Shown in pieces: positions 38,175 through 46,903 of a stretch of DNA of 64,000 nucleotides (positions are counted from its first letter, which is position 1; the number at the start of each line of letters is the position of its first letter). The position numbers and the translations under genes are program-made. The DNA comes from Chromobacterium sp. ATCC 53434 (GTDB lineage Bacteria; Pseudomonadota; Gammaproteobacteria; Burkholderiales; Chromobacteriaceae), in assembly GCF_002848345.1 (NCBI RefSeq), contig NZ_CP025429.1, positions 3,038,001 to 3,102,000 of the forward strand, read 5' to 3'. The notes beneath the pieces are model-generated. The model searched no databases and was not told where the DNA came from. It saw only the letters and a list, made by a program, of their open reading frames with translations.

Positions 38175-39389
38175 TCAGCCGGCGTGGGCGCAGCTCTTGT
38201 CCGGCGCCTGGTAATGGCCGTCCGGCGCGATGGTCCGGGCCAGCGGCGAGTCCCAGGTCTGCCGGTGCAGCTCGGCGATGCGCCGGGCCATCGACTCGTT
38301 GCGCAGCACCACTTCCAGATTGCGCGACTTGTCCAGGTAGCCGCCGCTCCAGTTGCTGGTGCCGACCCAGGCGATCTTGCCGTCTATCGCCATGGTCTTG
38401 CTGTGTATCACCCTCGCGAACGGGATGCAGGCGCCGTCGCGCGGAATGGTCACCACCCTGACCGCCATCCCCGGCAAGACCGCCAGGCTTTTCAGGTAAT
38501 CGACGCCGGGCGCTTCCAGATTCCAGTCGGACACCATCAGCTTGACCTTGACGCCGCGAACCAGCGCCGCGCGTATCGCGTTGTCGAACAGCGGGTAGTA
38601 GCTGCGCGGCTTGCCGAAGCTCAAGGGCGCGTAATCCAGCAGCTGGATGCGCACCTCGTCGCGCGCCTCGGCCATCAGCCTGGGCAGCGCGGTCTCGGAA
38701 TCGCCGACGCCGTCCGGATTGTAGGCGTTGGGACTGGCCAGCAGCACCGCCGGCCGGCTCAGGTCTGCCGGCTGGACGGCATCGCGCAACGGCGCCGGCG
38801 GCAGGCCGGCGGCCACCCGGGCCTGCTCGGCCCAGTCCTGCTCGAAGATGGCCTGCATCCGGCCGGCCATCGCCGCGTCGTCTATCTTCAGCCCGGTTTC
38901 GTGGATGTGCTGCAGCGAGCGCCAGTCGAAGTTCTGGCTGCCGACATAGCCGGCGCGGCCGTCGACGACGATGAATTTGGCGTGGATGATGCCGTTGCCG
39001 GTCAGCTTGCTGTAGTCCAGCTGGCGGTATTCCAGATTGGGGATGCCCTTCAGCCGGTCTATCGTCTGCTGCCGGCTGGCGAACATGCCCTTCTTCTCCA
39101 TCAGGAAGCGTATCTTGACGCCGCGCCGCCCGGCCGCCTCCAGCCTGGCGATGACCGGTTCCAGCCGGCTGCCCGGCTCGTCGGCGGCGTAGAACTGCTC
39201 CAGCACGATCTGGCGCTTGGCGGAGTCGAACAACTGGCTCCAGACGGCGGCCGGATCGCGCAGGTCCGGCGTGTCGAGGCCGGCGCGCTCGGGCGCGGTG
39301 TGCACCAGCTCGAAGCCGGGAATGGCGAAATCGGCGCGGGCCAGCGAGGCGGTCATCGTCAGGGCCAGCGGCCACCAGCGTTTCGACAT
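38175..39389 (-). CDS. Phospholipase D-family protein, secreted
   Basis: 404 residues with an N-terminal signal peptide (WWPLALTMTASLARA). Two HxK(x4)D motifs of the phospholipase D superfamily: HAKFIVVDGRAGYVGSQNFD and HSKTMAIDGKIAWVGTSNW, so both halves of the active site are present. The family covers phospholipases, cardiolipin synthases, nucleases and related phosphodiesterases; the signal peptide argues for activity in the periplasm or outside. Start ATG 39389 follows AAAGGATGCCGCC. Monocistronic. Confidence 0.88.
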   Translation of the reverse strand: MSKRWWPLALTMTASLARADFAIPGFELVHTAPERAGLDTPDLRDPAAVWSQLFDSAKRQIVLEQFYAADEPGSRLEPVIARLEAAGRRGVKIRFLMEKKGMFASRQQTIDRLKGIPNLEYRQLDYSKLTGNGIIHAKFIVVDGRAGYVGSQNFDWRSLQHIHETGLKIDDAAMAGRMQAIFEQDWAEQARVAAGLPPAPLRDAVQPADLSRPAVLLASPNAYNPDGVGDSETALPRLMAEARDEVRIQLLDYAPLSFGKPRSYYPLFDNAIRAALVRGVKVKLMVSDWNLEAPGVDYLKSLAVLPGMAVRVVTIPRDGACIPFARVIHSKTMAIDGKIAWVGTSNWSGGYLDKSRNLEVVLRNESMARRIAELHRQTWDSPLARTIAPDGHYQAPDKSCAHAG

Positions 39390-39455
39390 GGCGGCATCCT
39401 TTGCAAAAGGCGCGATGATGACAGGTTCATGTTAAGCAAGTATGTAGCCGGCATG

Positions 39456-39479
39456 AAAAAGGCCGCCCGATGGGCGGCC
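39456..39479 (-). terminator. Intrinsic terminator with no gene before it
   Basis: GGCCGCCC (39461-39468), loop GAT, GGGCGGCC (39472-39479), followed on the minus strand by five T (39460-39456). The only sequence transcribed into it on the minus strand is the structured non-coding stretch at 39535-39840 or read-through from the flagellar operon. Confidence 0.65.
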
Positions 39480-39534
39480 CGGACAAGGACAAAATCCATC
39501 CATGGCCTTGATGCACGTTTTTTAGGCTTGGCTG

Positions 39535-39840
39535 GCAAGAAACCGCGTATCCGGCGCGCCCGGGTCCCTTCTAGCCTGCCGACGGGTGGCAGGCCCGAGG
39601 TCTTAAGCGGCTGCATGTTTGAGCCCCGCGACGTTAGCGCGGGGCGAGTTCAGCCGCGCCTCGGGCCTGACGGGGCCCGGCGGGAAGCCGAAGGCCAGGC
39701 TTGAGGGTGGCCTTTAGGGGTGGAGGGGATATTTGGCCAAGCAAATATCCCTTCCCTGCCCGCCGGGCAGCCCCGGCAATGAAAATCATCATCCGCGAAG
39801 CGGATGCAAAACCATGGGAAGCCTGAACAGGTTCTAGACC
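39535..39840. repeat. Structured non-coding element with nested stems
   Basis: No gene is supported here. Three nested perfect stems form one long arm: 39591-39600 with 39659-39668 (10 bp), 39607-39613 with 39651-39657 (7 bp), and 39623-39630 with 39638-39645 (8 bp). Two more hairpins follow: GGGATATTT (39726-39734) with AAATATCCC (39743-39751) around the loop GGCCAAGC, and CTGCCC/GGGCAG (39756-39770). The combination of GGCTGCATGTTTGAGC, the GC arm and a hairpin with loop GGCCAAGC matches a repeated intergenic element I have seen in many proteobacterial genomes, but I know no agreed name. The orientation of any transcript is unclear; the terminator at 39456-39479 would suit a minus-strand RNA. 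Confidence 0.6.
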
Positions 39841-39844
39841 ACCT

Positions 39845-40873
39845 TCAGCGCAGCGACAGCAGGGCCACGACCCGGTAGCGGCTGATGCCCAGCAGCGCCG
39901 GCACCAGTTGCTGCAGATGGCCGAAATCGGCGCTCTGGTTCAGCCTGGCGTTGAAATCGCCGACGAAGGCGCTGGCCCAGCTCTGCTCGTCGCTGCGCGA
40001 CAGCTGGGAGATGGACCGCCTGGCCTCGGCGATGGCGCTGTCTATCGAGGCGCGCGTCTGCTGCAGCCGCGCGATCGAGCGCAGCACGTCCTGCAGCGCC
40101 AGCCTGACCTGGGCGTGGTCGTCGACCTGCCAGCGCGCGGCGTCCAGCGCCGGCGCCTCCGCCTCCAGCGCCAGCGGTTGCGGCACGCCGCCGGGGAAGC
40201 GCACGCCGCCGCCCCGCACCGTCAGGCCGCCCTGCAGCTGCGCCCAGTCCTTCTCGCCGCTGCTGAAGCCTAGCCTGCCGTGATCGTCCAGCTCGCAGCG
40301 CGCGCCGACCGGTCCCAGCGCCTGGTTCAAGCCGCGCAGTATCTGCTCGCGCGTCACGCCGTCGCCGACCCGCAGCGCGGTGGCGACGCCGCCGGCGGTG
40401 AAGCTCAGCGTCTCCGCCGGACCGGACGTCAGGCTGTCCAGGTCCAGGCCGCGCGCGGTGAAATTCTGCCTCGCCGGCGCGCCCAGCGTCAGCCGCAGCT
40501 GGCTGTCCAGACTGCCGGCGCTGTCGGCGCGGCGGCTCTGCCAGGCCTGTCCCAGCGCGTCGCGCTGCGCGGACAGGGAAGCGCCGTCGAGCCGGCGCTG
40601 GGTCAGCTGCCGGCTCAGATTATCCTTGAAGTCCTGCAACTGGCGCAGCATGTCGTCGACGAAGCCCTGCGCGCACTGGGCGGCGCTGAGCTGCTCGTTC
40701 AGCTGCGTGCTGTAGCGCCAGCCGGACGGGCCGGCCTGCGACGGCTGCGCGCCGGCCAGCGCGGCGCGGCCACCCGTCTGGGCGAAGGCGGCCGCCGGCG
40801 CGACGGCGGCGCCATCCTTGCGCCAGCGCGACTCGCCGCCGGCCGGATTGATGGAGCTGAAGGTGGTCGGCAT
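39845..40873 (-). CDS. Flagellin/hook-associated-like protein downstream of flgL
   Basis: 342 residues, last gene of the flagellar operon, starting 7 bases after flgL. I cannot name it. The central region (about 140-215), TLSFTAGGVATALRVGDG then LGFSSGEKDW, resembles the flagellin IN motif found in hook-associated and flagellin proteins. The N- and C-terminal parts are Gln- and Ala-rich helices (about 55-125 and 255-310), as in axial proteins that form coiled coils. It has no signal peptide, as expected for export through the flagellar apparatus. It could be an extra hook-associated or junction protein. The reading frame is intact and its composition matches the operon. Confidence 0.65.
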   Translation of the reverse strand: MPTTFSSINPAGGESRWRKDGAAVAPAAAFAQTGGRAALAGAQPSQAGPSGWRYSTQLNEQLSAAQCAQGFVDDMLRQLQDFKDNLSRQLTQRRLDGASLSAQRDALGQAWQSRRADSAGSLDSQLRLTLGAPARQNFTARGLDLDSLTSGPAETLSFTAGGVATALRVGDGVTREQILRGLNQALGPVGARCELDDHGRLGFSSGEKDWAQLQGGLTVRGGGVRFPGGVPQPLALEAEAPALDAARWQVDDHAQVRLALQDVLRSIARLQQTRASIDSAIAEARRSISQLSRSDEQSWASAFVGDFNARLNQSADFGHLQQLVPALLGISRYRVVALLSLR

Positions 40874-40880
40874 CGGCCCC

Positions 40881-41789
40881 TCAGATCACATCGAACAGGG
40901 TCAGCTGGCTGACCTTGCCATAGGCCTGCTGACTGGTCTTCAGCGCCATCGTCAGATTATTCATCTCGATATAGGCGGTGCCGTAGTCCAGGCTGCCCAG
41001 TTCCAGAATGCTCTTCTGGTTGGCCAGGCTCAGGCTGTCGTGATTGGCGTCCAGCGTCTGCAACACGCTCTGGGCGCCGCCCAGCTCGGAAATGGTGCCG
41101 CTGACGCTGGAGAGCGCGCTGTCGACGCCGTCCATCACGCCGCGCACGGCGGCGCCGAGCGCCGGATCCCGGCTGTCCAGCGTCGGGCTTTGCAGCGTCG
41201 AGACGATCTTGTCCAGCTGGTTCAGCAGGTCGGCCATCGGTTGCAGCGTGACGTTGGACGGCTGGGTGACGCCCTCGCCTACCGTCACCAGCTGGCGGTC
41301 GGTGTTGCCGTTGAAGCGGTAGCGGCTGCCCGGCGGCTGGCTGGGGTCGGCGACGATGGTGGCGTTATTGTTGGCGCTGCCGGAAAACATGTAGCGCCCC
41401 TCGCTGTCCTTGGTGTTGGCGGCGAACAATATGCTGTCGCGCAGGCTGGCCAGCGGCGACGCCATCGCCTTCAGGTCCTCGGCCGGCGGCTGGTTGGCGG
41501 CCGCCACCAGGATGTCGCGCGCGTCGCGCAGATTGGCGCTGATGCCGTCGAGCAAGGCCTCGTTCTTCGACAGCTGCGACTTCAGCGCGCCGATATTGTC
41601 GCGGTACTGCGACAGCGAGGCTTCTTCGCGCTGCAGACGCAGCAGCCGCACGCTGGCGATCGGGTTTTCCGAGGCCGCCAGCATGCTCTTGCCGCTGGAC
41701 ATCTTCTGCAGCAGATCGGCCATGTCGGAACTGCTGTTCTGCATGGCCAGCATCACGACGGACTGGTACTGGTTGCTGGAGATACGCAT
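40881..41789 (-). CDS. flgL: Flagellar hook-filament junction protein FlgL
   Basis: 302 residues. N-terminal flagellin-like helices MRISSNQYQSVVMLAMQNSS and KMSSGKSMLAASENPIAS (the conserved 'SSG..l..ps.dP' block) and a C-terminal helix pair ending in ALKTSQQAYGKVSQLTLFDVI. FlgL forms the second ring of the junction between hook and filament. It begins 12 bases after flgK ends. It is close to the length of FlgL in lateral flagellar systems. Confidence 0.92.
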   Translation of the reverse strand: MRISSNQYQSVVMLAMQNSSSDMADLLQKMSSGKSMLAASENPIASVRLLRLQREEASLSQYRDNIGALKSQLSKNEALLDGISANLRDARDILVAAANQPPAEDLKAMASPLASLRDSILFAANTKDSEGRYMFSGSANNNATIVADPSQPPGSRYRFNGNTDRQLVTVGEGVTQPSNVTLQPMADLLNQLDKIVSTLQSPTLDSRDPALGAAVRGVMDGVDSALSSVSGTISELGGAQSVLQTLDANHDSLSLANQKSILELGSLDYGTAYIEMNNLTMALKTSQQAYGKVSQLTLFDVI

Positions 41790-41801
41790 GCTCGCTCGTC
41801 C

Positions 41802-43169
41802 TTACAGAATGGCCAGGGTGCTCTCGAACAGCTGGTTTGCCACCGAGATCACCTTCATATTGGCCTGGTACATCTTCTGGTATTCGATCAGGTTGACCGC
41901 CTCTTCGTCGCGGTTGACGCCGGAGGCGGACTGCCAGTTCTTGTCGGCCTCGGCCCGGATCACGTTGGCGGTGGACAGGCCTGCCTTGTTCTGCTGGCTG
42001 GAGATGGCCAGGTGGCCGATCATCTGCGAGTAGGCGTCGCCCAGCGTCACCTGGCCGACGCCGGCCAGGGGGAAGCTTTGCTGCTTGATCGCCAGGATCT
42101 GCCGCAGATTGTCGTTGTTGCCGGGCTTGGCCGGATCGGCCGAGAAGCCGAGGTCGGCGGCGGCGATGCCGGTGGTCTGCAACAGGCCGTGGGCGGCGCC
42201 GGGATCGTACTGGAACAGCGGCTTGCCCGGCAGGCCGTTCAGGTCGTAGCCCAGGGCCAGCTGCGCGTTGACGCGGTTGGCCAGCTCGCCGGCCAGCGCA
42301 CGCACCTGGGACTGCACCGGCCGCAGATTATCGGTTTCGAACCGGTTCAGGCCGCCCAGCTGGCCGCCGAGATCGCCTGCCGGCATCACGTATTTTTCGG
42401 TGCCGAAGGCCAGCTTCAGCTGCTGGCTGCCGTCGGGCTGGGTCTCGCTGGACAAGGTGGCCGCGCCGTCGCCGATCACCAGCGGCAGGCCGTTCTTCAG
42501 CGATACAGACTTGCTGCCGTCCGGCTGCGCCATCACCCGCACCTCGACCAGCGACGACAGCTTGTCGATCTGGCGGTCGCGCTCGTCCTCGAGGCCCGAG
42601 GTGTTGACGCCCTGGGCCTTGGCCGAGATCAGCTTGTCGTTCAGCGCCGCCAGGTTGGCGGTGGCGCTGTTGATCTGGGTCAGCGTGGCGCCGCGCTGTT
42701 CGGCGATGGCCACCAGCTGCGAGCTCAATACCCCGTCCAGATTGTTGAAGCGCTGCGCCAGCGAGCCGGCCTCGCGCACCACCTGGTCGCGCATGGTGTT
42801 GGAATCCAGGCTGGCGGCGTTCAAGGCGGCGAAGAATTTGTCGAAGCCGGACGACAGGCTGCTGCCGTCGTTGCCCATCACCTGCTCCAGCTGGCTGAAA
42901 TACGGCTGGGCCGCCGTCAGCGCGCCGACATTGGAACCGGCCTGCCACTGCAGCAGATTGCGATAGTCGTCGCTGAAGCGGCGCACGCTGGCGACGCTGA
43001 CGCCATAGCCGGCGCTCAGCGGATCGCCGGCGCCCGGCGCCTGCGTCGCCAGCACCACGCCCTGGCGCGAGTAGCCGACCGTCTTCTGGTTGGCGATGTT
43101 CTGGCTGGCGGTATTGAGCGCGACCTGCGCGGCCTGGGCCCCGGTCAGCGCGTTGTCTATCATGCGCAT
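41802..43169 (-). CDS. flgK: Flagellar hook-associated protein FlgK
   Basis: 455 residues; builds the first ring of the hook-filament junction. N-terminal rod/hook signature ALNTASQNIANQKTVGYSRQ and the C-terminal block EEAVNLIEYQKMYQANMKVISVANQLFESTL are those of FlgK. It is about 90 residues shorter than the E. coli protein (547), with the loss in the middle domain, a size usual for lateral flagella. It is 7 bases after flgJ. Confidence 0.93.
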   Translation of the reverse strand: MRMIDNALTGAQAAQVALNTASQNIANQKTVGYSRQGVVLATQAPGAGDPLSAGYGVSVASVRRFSDDYRNLLQWQAGSNVGALTAAQPYFSQLEQVMGNDGSSLSSGFDKFFAALNAASLDSNTMRDQVVREAGSLAQRFNNLDGVLSSQLVAIAEQRGATLTQINSATANLAALNDKLISAKAQGVNTSGLEDERDRQIDKLSSLVEVRVMAQPDGSKSVSLKNGLPLVIGDGAATLSSETQPDGSQQLKLAFGTEKYVMPAGDLGGQLGGLNRFETDNLRPVQSQVRALAGELANRVNAQLALGYDLNGLPGKPLFQYDPGAAHGLLQTTGIAAADLGFSADPAKPGNNDNLRQILAIKQQSFPLAGVGQVTLGDAYSQMIGHLAISSQQNKAGLSTANVIRAEADKNWQSASGVNRDEEAVNLIEYQKMYQANMKVISVANQLFESTLAIL

Positions 43170-43176
43170 TTAGCTG

Positions 43177-43602
43177 TCATCGCTTGGAAAGAGGGAACAT
43201 CGGCGTGGCGAAGGCCGCCAGCCCCTGGCCGTCGCGGCGGCTCTTCTCCAGACTGGCGACCGCGCCGGCCGCGTCCTTAACGGTAATATTCCCGTCGGCC
43301 GGCAGCAGCTGGGTCAGTATCGCGTCGGCGATGCCGAACACATGCCGCCCGGCCAGCTGGTCGGCCAGCGCGCCGTCGGCGATCTCCAGCATGTCGGTGT
43401 TGATGGAGTGGGCGAAGATGCTGTCCTCGCCGGCCACCTCGCGCGTGGTCTTGCGCATCTGCTTGAACATCTCGCGCGCGAACTGGGCCTCGAACAGCTC
43501 GGCCGCCTTCTGCGCCTGCTTGCGGTATTCCGGATTGGCCGGCGCCACCGCGCCGTCGCCGCCGGCGTCCGGCGCCGGGTTCTGCAAATCGTTGTTCAGC
43601 AT
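43177..43602 (-). CDS. flgJ: Rod-binding protein FlgJ, without muramidase domain
   Basis: 141 residues from ATG 43602, which overlaps the flgI stop by one base (TGATG). Only the N-terminal rod-cap part is present (KAAELFEAQFAREMFKQMRKT, then IFAHSINTDMLEIADGALADQLA). The C-terminal peptidoglycan hydrolase of the E. coli-type FlgJ is missing, so another hydrolase must open the wall. Short FlgJ is usual in lateral systems and in some other lineages. A longer in-frame extension upstream is only overlap with flgI. Confidence 0.9.
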   Translation of the reverse strand: MLNNDLQNPAPDAGGDGAVAPANPEYRKQAQKAAELFEAQFAREMFKQMRKTTREVAGEDSIFAHSINTDMLEIADGALADQLAGRHVFGIADAILTQLLPADGNITVKDAAGAVASLEKSRRDGQGLAAFATPMFPLSKR

Positions 43603-44705
43603 CAGATCACCACCAGTTCGCCGTCTATCGCGCCGGCCTGATCCAGCGCCTGCAATATCGCCATCACGTCGTCCGGCGTCGCGCCGGTGCGGTTGACCGT
43701 GTCTATGATGGCGCGCAGGCTGGCGCCGGCCGGCCACTTGAACATCCGCCCGCGGCCCTGCTCGACCTGGACGTTGGAATCGGGCACCACCTTGGTCTCG
43801 CCGTTGCTGAACGGACCGGGCTGGCTGACCTGGGACGATTCGGAAATCACCACGCGCAGGCTGCCGTGCGACACCGCCGCAGGACGCACGGTGACGCCCT
43901 CGCTGATCACCACGGTGCCGGTGCGCGAATTGAACACCACGCGCGGAATCTCGGCGCCGACATTGACGTTCAAGCGCTCCAGCCGCGCGACGAAGGCCAC
44001 GCGCTCGGTCGGGTCCGACGGCGCCCTGACCTCGATGGCGGTGGCGTTGCGGGTGGTGGCGATCTTGCCGTAGCTCTGGTTGATCGCGCGGACGATGTTG
44101 GTGGCGGTCTCGAAATTGGGCCGGCGCAGGCTGAGCCGCACCGAATCGCCCTGCTCGAAGTCGCTGGGAATCTCGCGCTCTATGCTGGCGCCGTTCGGGA
44201 TGCGGCCGGCCGTCGGCGTGTTGACGGTGACGCTGGAGCCGCTCTTGCCCTGGGCCGACAAGCCGCCTATCACCACGCTGCCCTGGGCCAGCGCGTAGAT
44301 CTCGCCGTTGGCCGCCTTCAGCTGGGTCAGCAGCAGCGTGCCGCCGCGCAGGCTCTTGGCGTCGCCGAGCGAGGACACGGTCACGTCTATGGTCTGGCCG
44401 CGGCTGTAGCCGGGCGGCAGGCTGGCGCTGACCATCACCGCCGCGACGTTCTTGACGCGGGTGTCGGTCTTCTCCGGCATCTTCAGGCCGAACTGCTTCA
44501 GCATATTGGCGACGGACTGGCCGGAGAACTTCACCTGCGAGTTGTCGCCGGTGCCGTCCAGGCCGACGACGATGCCGTAGCCTATCAGCTGGTTGTCTCG
44601 TATGCCTTCGACGTTGACCAGCTGCCGCAGCGGCTGGGCGGCCGCCGCCAGCGAAAAGACCGCCAGGCAGCCGGCGGTCAGGACTTGCAGAAATCTCAAT
44701 CTCAT
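43602..44705 (-). CDS. flgI: Flagellar P-ring protein FlgI
   Basis: 367 residues with a signal peptide ([19 protein letters not shown]). Family blocks: [26 protein letters not shown] split over the N-terminus, [27 protein letters not shown], and the C-terminal [27 protein letters not shown]. FlgI polymerises in the periplasm as the P ring around the rod. It begins 7 bases after flgH and its stop overlaps flgJ by one base. Confidence 0.95.
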   Translation of the reverse strand: MRLRFLQVLTAGCLAVFSLAAAAQPLRQLVNVEGIRDNQLIGYGIVVGLDGTGDNSQVKFSGQSVANMLKQFGLKMPEKTDTRVKNVAAVMVSASLPPGYSRGQTIDVTVSSLGDAKSLRGGTLLLTQLKAANGEIYALAQGSVVIGGLSAQGKSGSSVTVNTPTAGRIPNGASIEREIPSDFEQGDSVRLSLRRPNFETATNIVRAINQSYGKIATTRNATAIEVRAPSDPTERVAFVARLERLNVNVGAEIPRVVFNSRTGTVVISEGVTVRPAAVSHGSLRVVISESSQVSQPGPFSNGETKVVPDSNVQVEQGRGRMFKWPAGASLRAIIDTVNRTGATPDDVMAILQALDQAGAIDGELVVI

Positions 44706-44712
44706 GGGGGCC

Positions 44713-45363
44713 CTAAAACGGCATCAGCGGGCTGGCGAAGAACTTCATCAGCCAGCCGGGATTGTTGGCGTCGGCCAGCGCGCCGCTGCCGGAATAGCCG
44801 ATGCGGGCGTTGGCGATGCGCAGCGACGACACGCGGTTGTCGGTGTCGATGTCCTCTATCCTCACATAGCCGGCCAGCTTCAGCGTCTCCTCGCCCTGGT
44901 TCAACGCCAGTTGCTTCTCGCCCTGCACCTGCAACAGGCCGTTGGCCAGCACCTTGTGCACCACCACCGTCAGCGAGCCGGCCAACGCGTTCTGCTGCGT
45001 GGAGGTGGACGAGCCGTTGAAGTCGCGGTTGGCGTCTATGCCGACCTGGGCGTTGAAGGTGGTATTGCCGATCAGCGACGGGCCTATCTTGGCGCCGGAC
45101 TTCTTGCCGAAGCTGGTGCCGGCCTGCTTGCTGGCCTGCGTGGTCTCTTCCAGCACCACGGTCAGCACGTCGCCGGGACGGAAGGCGCGGTTGTCCGAGG
45201 TCAGCGACAGCGTGCCACCGGCGGTGAACACGCCGCCGCCGCGCGGCGCCTCGACCTGCTGCCGCATCAGTTCGGGCAGCGGATCCGGCGCCGGCGGCGC
45301 CGGTTGGAACTGGGCGCAGCCGGACAGCAGCAGCGCCGGCAGCAGCAGTCGGCCTATGCTCAT
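44713..45363 (-). CDS. flgH: Flagellar L-ring lipoprotein FlgH
   Basis: 216 residues from ATG 45363, overlapping the flgG stop by 4 bases (ATGA). Lipoprotein signal [11 protein letters not shown] with lipidated Cys16. Family blocks [21 protein letters not shown] and [20 protein letters not shown] are clear. FlgH forms the L ring in the outer membrane. The frame is open much further upstream, but that is the shadow of flgG. Confidence 0.95.
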   Translation of the reverse strand: MSIGRLLLPALLLSGCAQFQPAPPAPDPLPELMRQQVEAPRGGGVFTAGGTLSLTSDNRAFRPGDVLTVVLEETTQASKQAGTSFGKKSGAKIGPSLIGNTTFNAQVGIDANRDFNGSSTSTQQNALAGSLTVVVHKVLANGLLQVQGEKQLALNQGEETLKLAGYVRIEDIDTDNRVSSLRIANARIGYSGSGALADANNPGWLMKFFASPLMPF

Positions 45364-46148
45364 CGTACCGACTGGCCCAGCTGCTGCAGCATATTGTCGG
45401 CGGCCGACAACACCTTGGTGTTCATCTCGTAGGTGCGCTGGGCGGCGATCATGTCCACCATTTCCTCGACCACCTGGACATTGGAGCCTTCCAGGCTGCC
45501 CTGCTTCAGCTTGCCCAGCGCGTCGCTGCCGGGATTGCCGGTGGCCGGGTTGCCGCTGGCGGCGGTCTCCTGGAACAGGTTGTCGCCGAGCGCCAGCAGG
45601 CCGGTCGGGTTGACGAAGTTGGCCAGCGTGATCTGGCCGACGTCGGTCGGCGCGCCGGAGCCGCCCTCGGTCACCGACACCACGCCGGTCTCGCTGATCG
45701 ACACCTTGGTGGCGGTGGCCGGAATCTTCACCTCCGGCTCCAGCGGCAGGCCCTGGGCGTTGACCAGCAGGCCGTCTGCGTTCAGCTGCAGCTGACCGGC
45801 GCGGGTGTAGCCGGTGTCGCCGTTGCTCATCTTCACCTGCAGAAAGCCCTGGCCGACGATGGCCAGGTCCAGCGACTGGTTGGTCGTGGAGATATTGCCC
45901 TCGGTGAACACCTTCTGGCTGCCGACCAGGCGGGTGCCGTTGCCCAGCTGCACGCCGGACGGCGACACATTGTTGTCGTCGACCTTGCTGCCGGGCTGCT
46001 TGTCCACCTGGTAGAACAGGTCTTCGAACACCATGCGGTCGCGCTTGAAGCCGGTGGTGTTGACGTTGGCCAGGTTGTTGGCGATGGCGGTCAGGCGCGC
46101 GTCCTGCGCCTGTATGCCGGTCTTGCTGATCCACAATGCCGGATTCAT
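45360..46148 (-). CDS. flgG: Flagellar distal rod protein FlgG
   Basis: 262 residues, the usual length. N-terminal ISKTGIQAQDARLTAIANNLANVNTTGFKRD and C-terminal VVEEMVDMIAAQRTYEMNTKVLSAADNMLQQLGQ are the paired rod-family signatures. GQGFLQVKMSNGDTGYTRAG lies between. Forms the distal rod that crosses the P and L rings. 19 bases after flgF. Confidence 0.96.
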   Translation of the reverse strand: MNPALWISKTGIQAQDARLTAIANNLANVNTTGFKRDRMVFEDLFYQVDKQPGSKVDDNNVSPSGVQLGNGTRLVGSQKVFTEGNISTTNQSLDLAIVGQGFLQVKMSNGDTGYTRAGQLQLNADGLLVNAQGLPLEPEVKIPATATKVSISETGVVSVTEGGSGAPTDVGQITLANFVNPTGLLALGDNLFQETAASGNPATGNPGSDALGKLKQGSLEGSNVQVVEEMVDMIAAQRTYEMNTKVLSAADNMLQQLGQSVR

Positions 46149-46167
46149 CGAATTCTCCTAATCGCGT

Positions 46168-46899
46168 TCAGCCGCGCACCAGGCGGTTGCCCGCCTCGTT
46201 CATGTCGCTGGCGGCGTTGAACAGCTTCATCTGCATTTCGAAATTGCGGTTGAGCGTCATGGTGGCGACCATCTCCTCCACCGCCGACACATTGCTGCGC
46301 TCCAGGTGGCCGCTCTGCACTTTGACGCTGTCGTCGGCCGGCAGCGGCCCGCCCTGGCGCGGCACGATCAGGCCATCGGCGCTCTTGCCGATCTCGCGCG
46401 GGTCCGGCTTGACCAGCTTCAGCTTGTCCACCGGCTGCATCTCGGTATTGCCCGGATTGAGCACCGACACGGTGCCGTCGGCGGCGACCGCCGCCTTCAG
46501 ATAGCCTTCCGGCAGCCGGATGGCGCCGCCGTCGCCCAAGACCGGGTGGCCGTTGATGCTCAGCGTGCCGTCGGCGCCCGTCGTCATCGCGCCGGCGCGG
46601 GTGTAGGCCTCGCCGCCGTCCGGCGCGGCGATGGCGATGAAGCCGTCGCCCTGCAGCGCGACGTCGAGATCGCGGCCGGTCTCCACCACGGTGCCGCCGC
46701 GGACGTCCAGCGCGGTGTCGGCGTTCTTGCTCAGCAGCCGCGCGTCGTAGCCGTAACCGGGCACCGCCTGGCTGATCGCCGTGTCGATGTCGGCGCGGAA
46801 GCCGCCGGTCTCGGCGTTGGCCAGGTTGTTGGCGTGGATCTGCTGCGCCTTCAGCATCCGGTCGGCGCCGCTCATCGCGGTGTAGATCAGCGCGTCCAT
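46168..46899 (-). CDS. flgF: Flagellar proximal rod protein FlgF
   Basis: 243 residues. N-terminus MDALIYTAMSGADRMLKAQQIHANNLANAETGGFRAD and C-terminus VSAVEEMVATMTLNRNFEMQMKLF (quoted as separate family blocks) identify a rod protein of FlgF type; GDGFIAIAAPDGGEAYTRAG is the central block. Part of the proximal rod with FlgB and FlgC. 4 bases after flgE. Confidence 0.94.
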   Translation of the reverse strand: MDALIYTAMSGADRMLKAQQIHANNLANAETGGFRADIDTAISQAVPGYGYDARLLSKNADTALDVRGGTVVETGRDLDVALQGDGFIAIAAPDGGEAYTRAGAMTTGADGTLSINGHPVLGDGGAIRLPEGYLKAAVAADGTVSVLNPGNTEMQPVDKLKLVKPDPREIGKSADGLIVPRQGGPLPADDSVKVQSGHLERSNVSAVEEMVATMTLNRNFEMQMKLFNAASDMNEAGNRLVRG

Positions 46900-46903
46900 C
46901 GCC

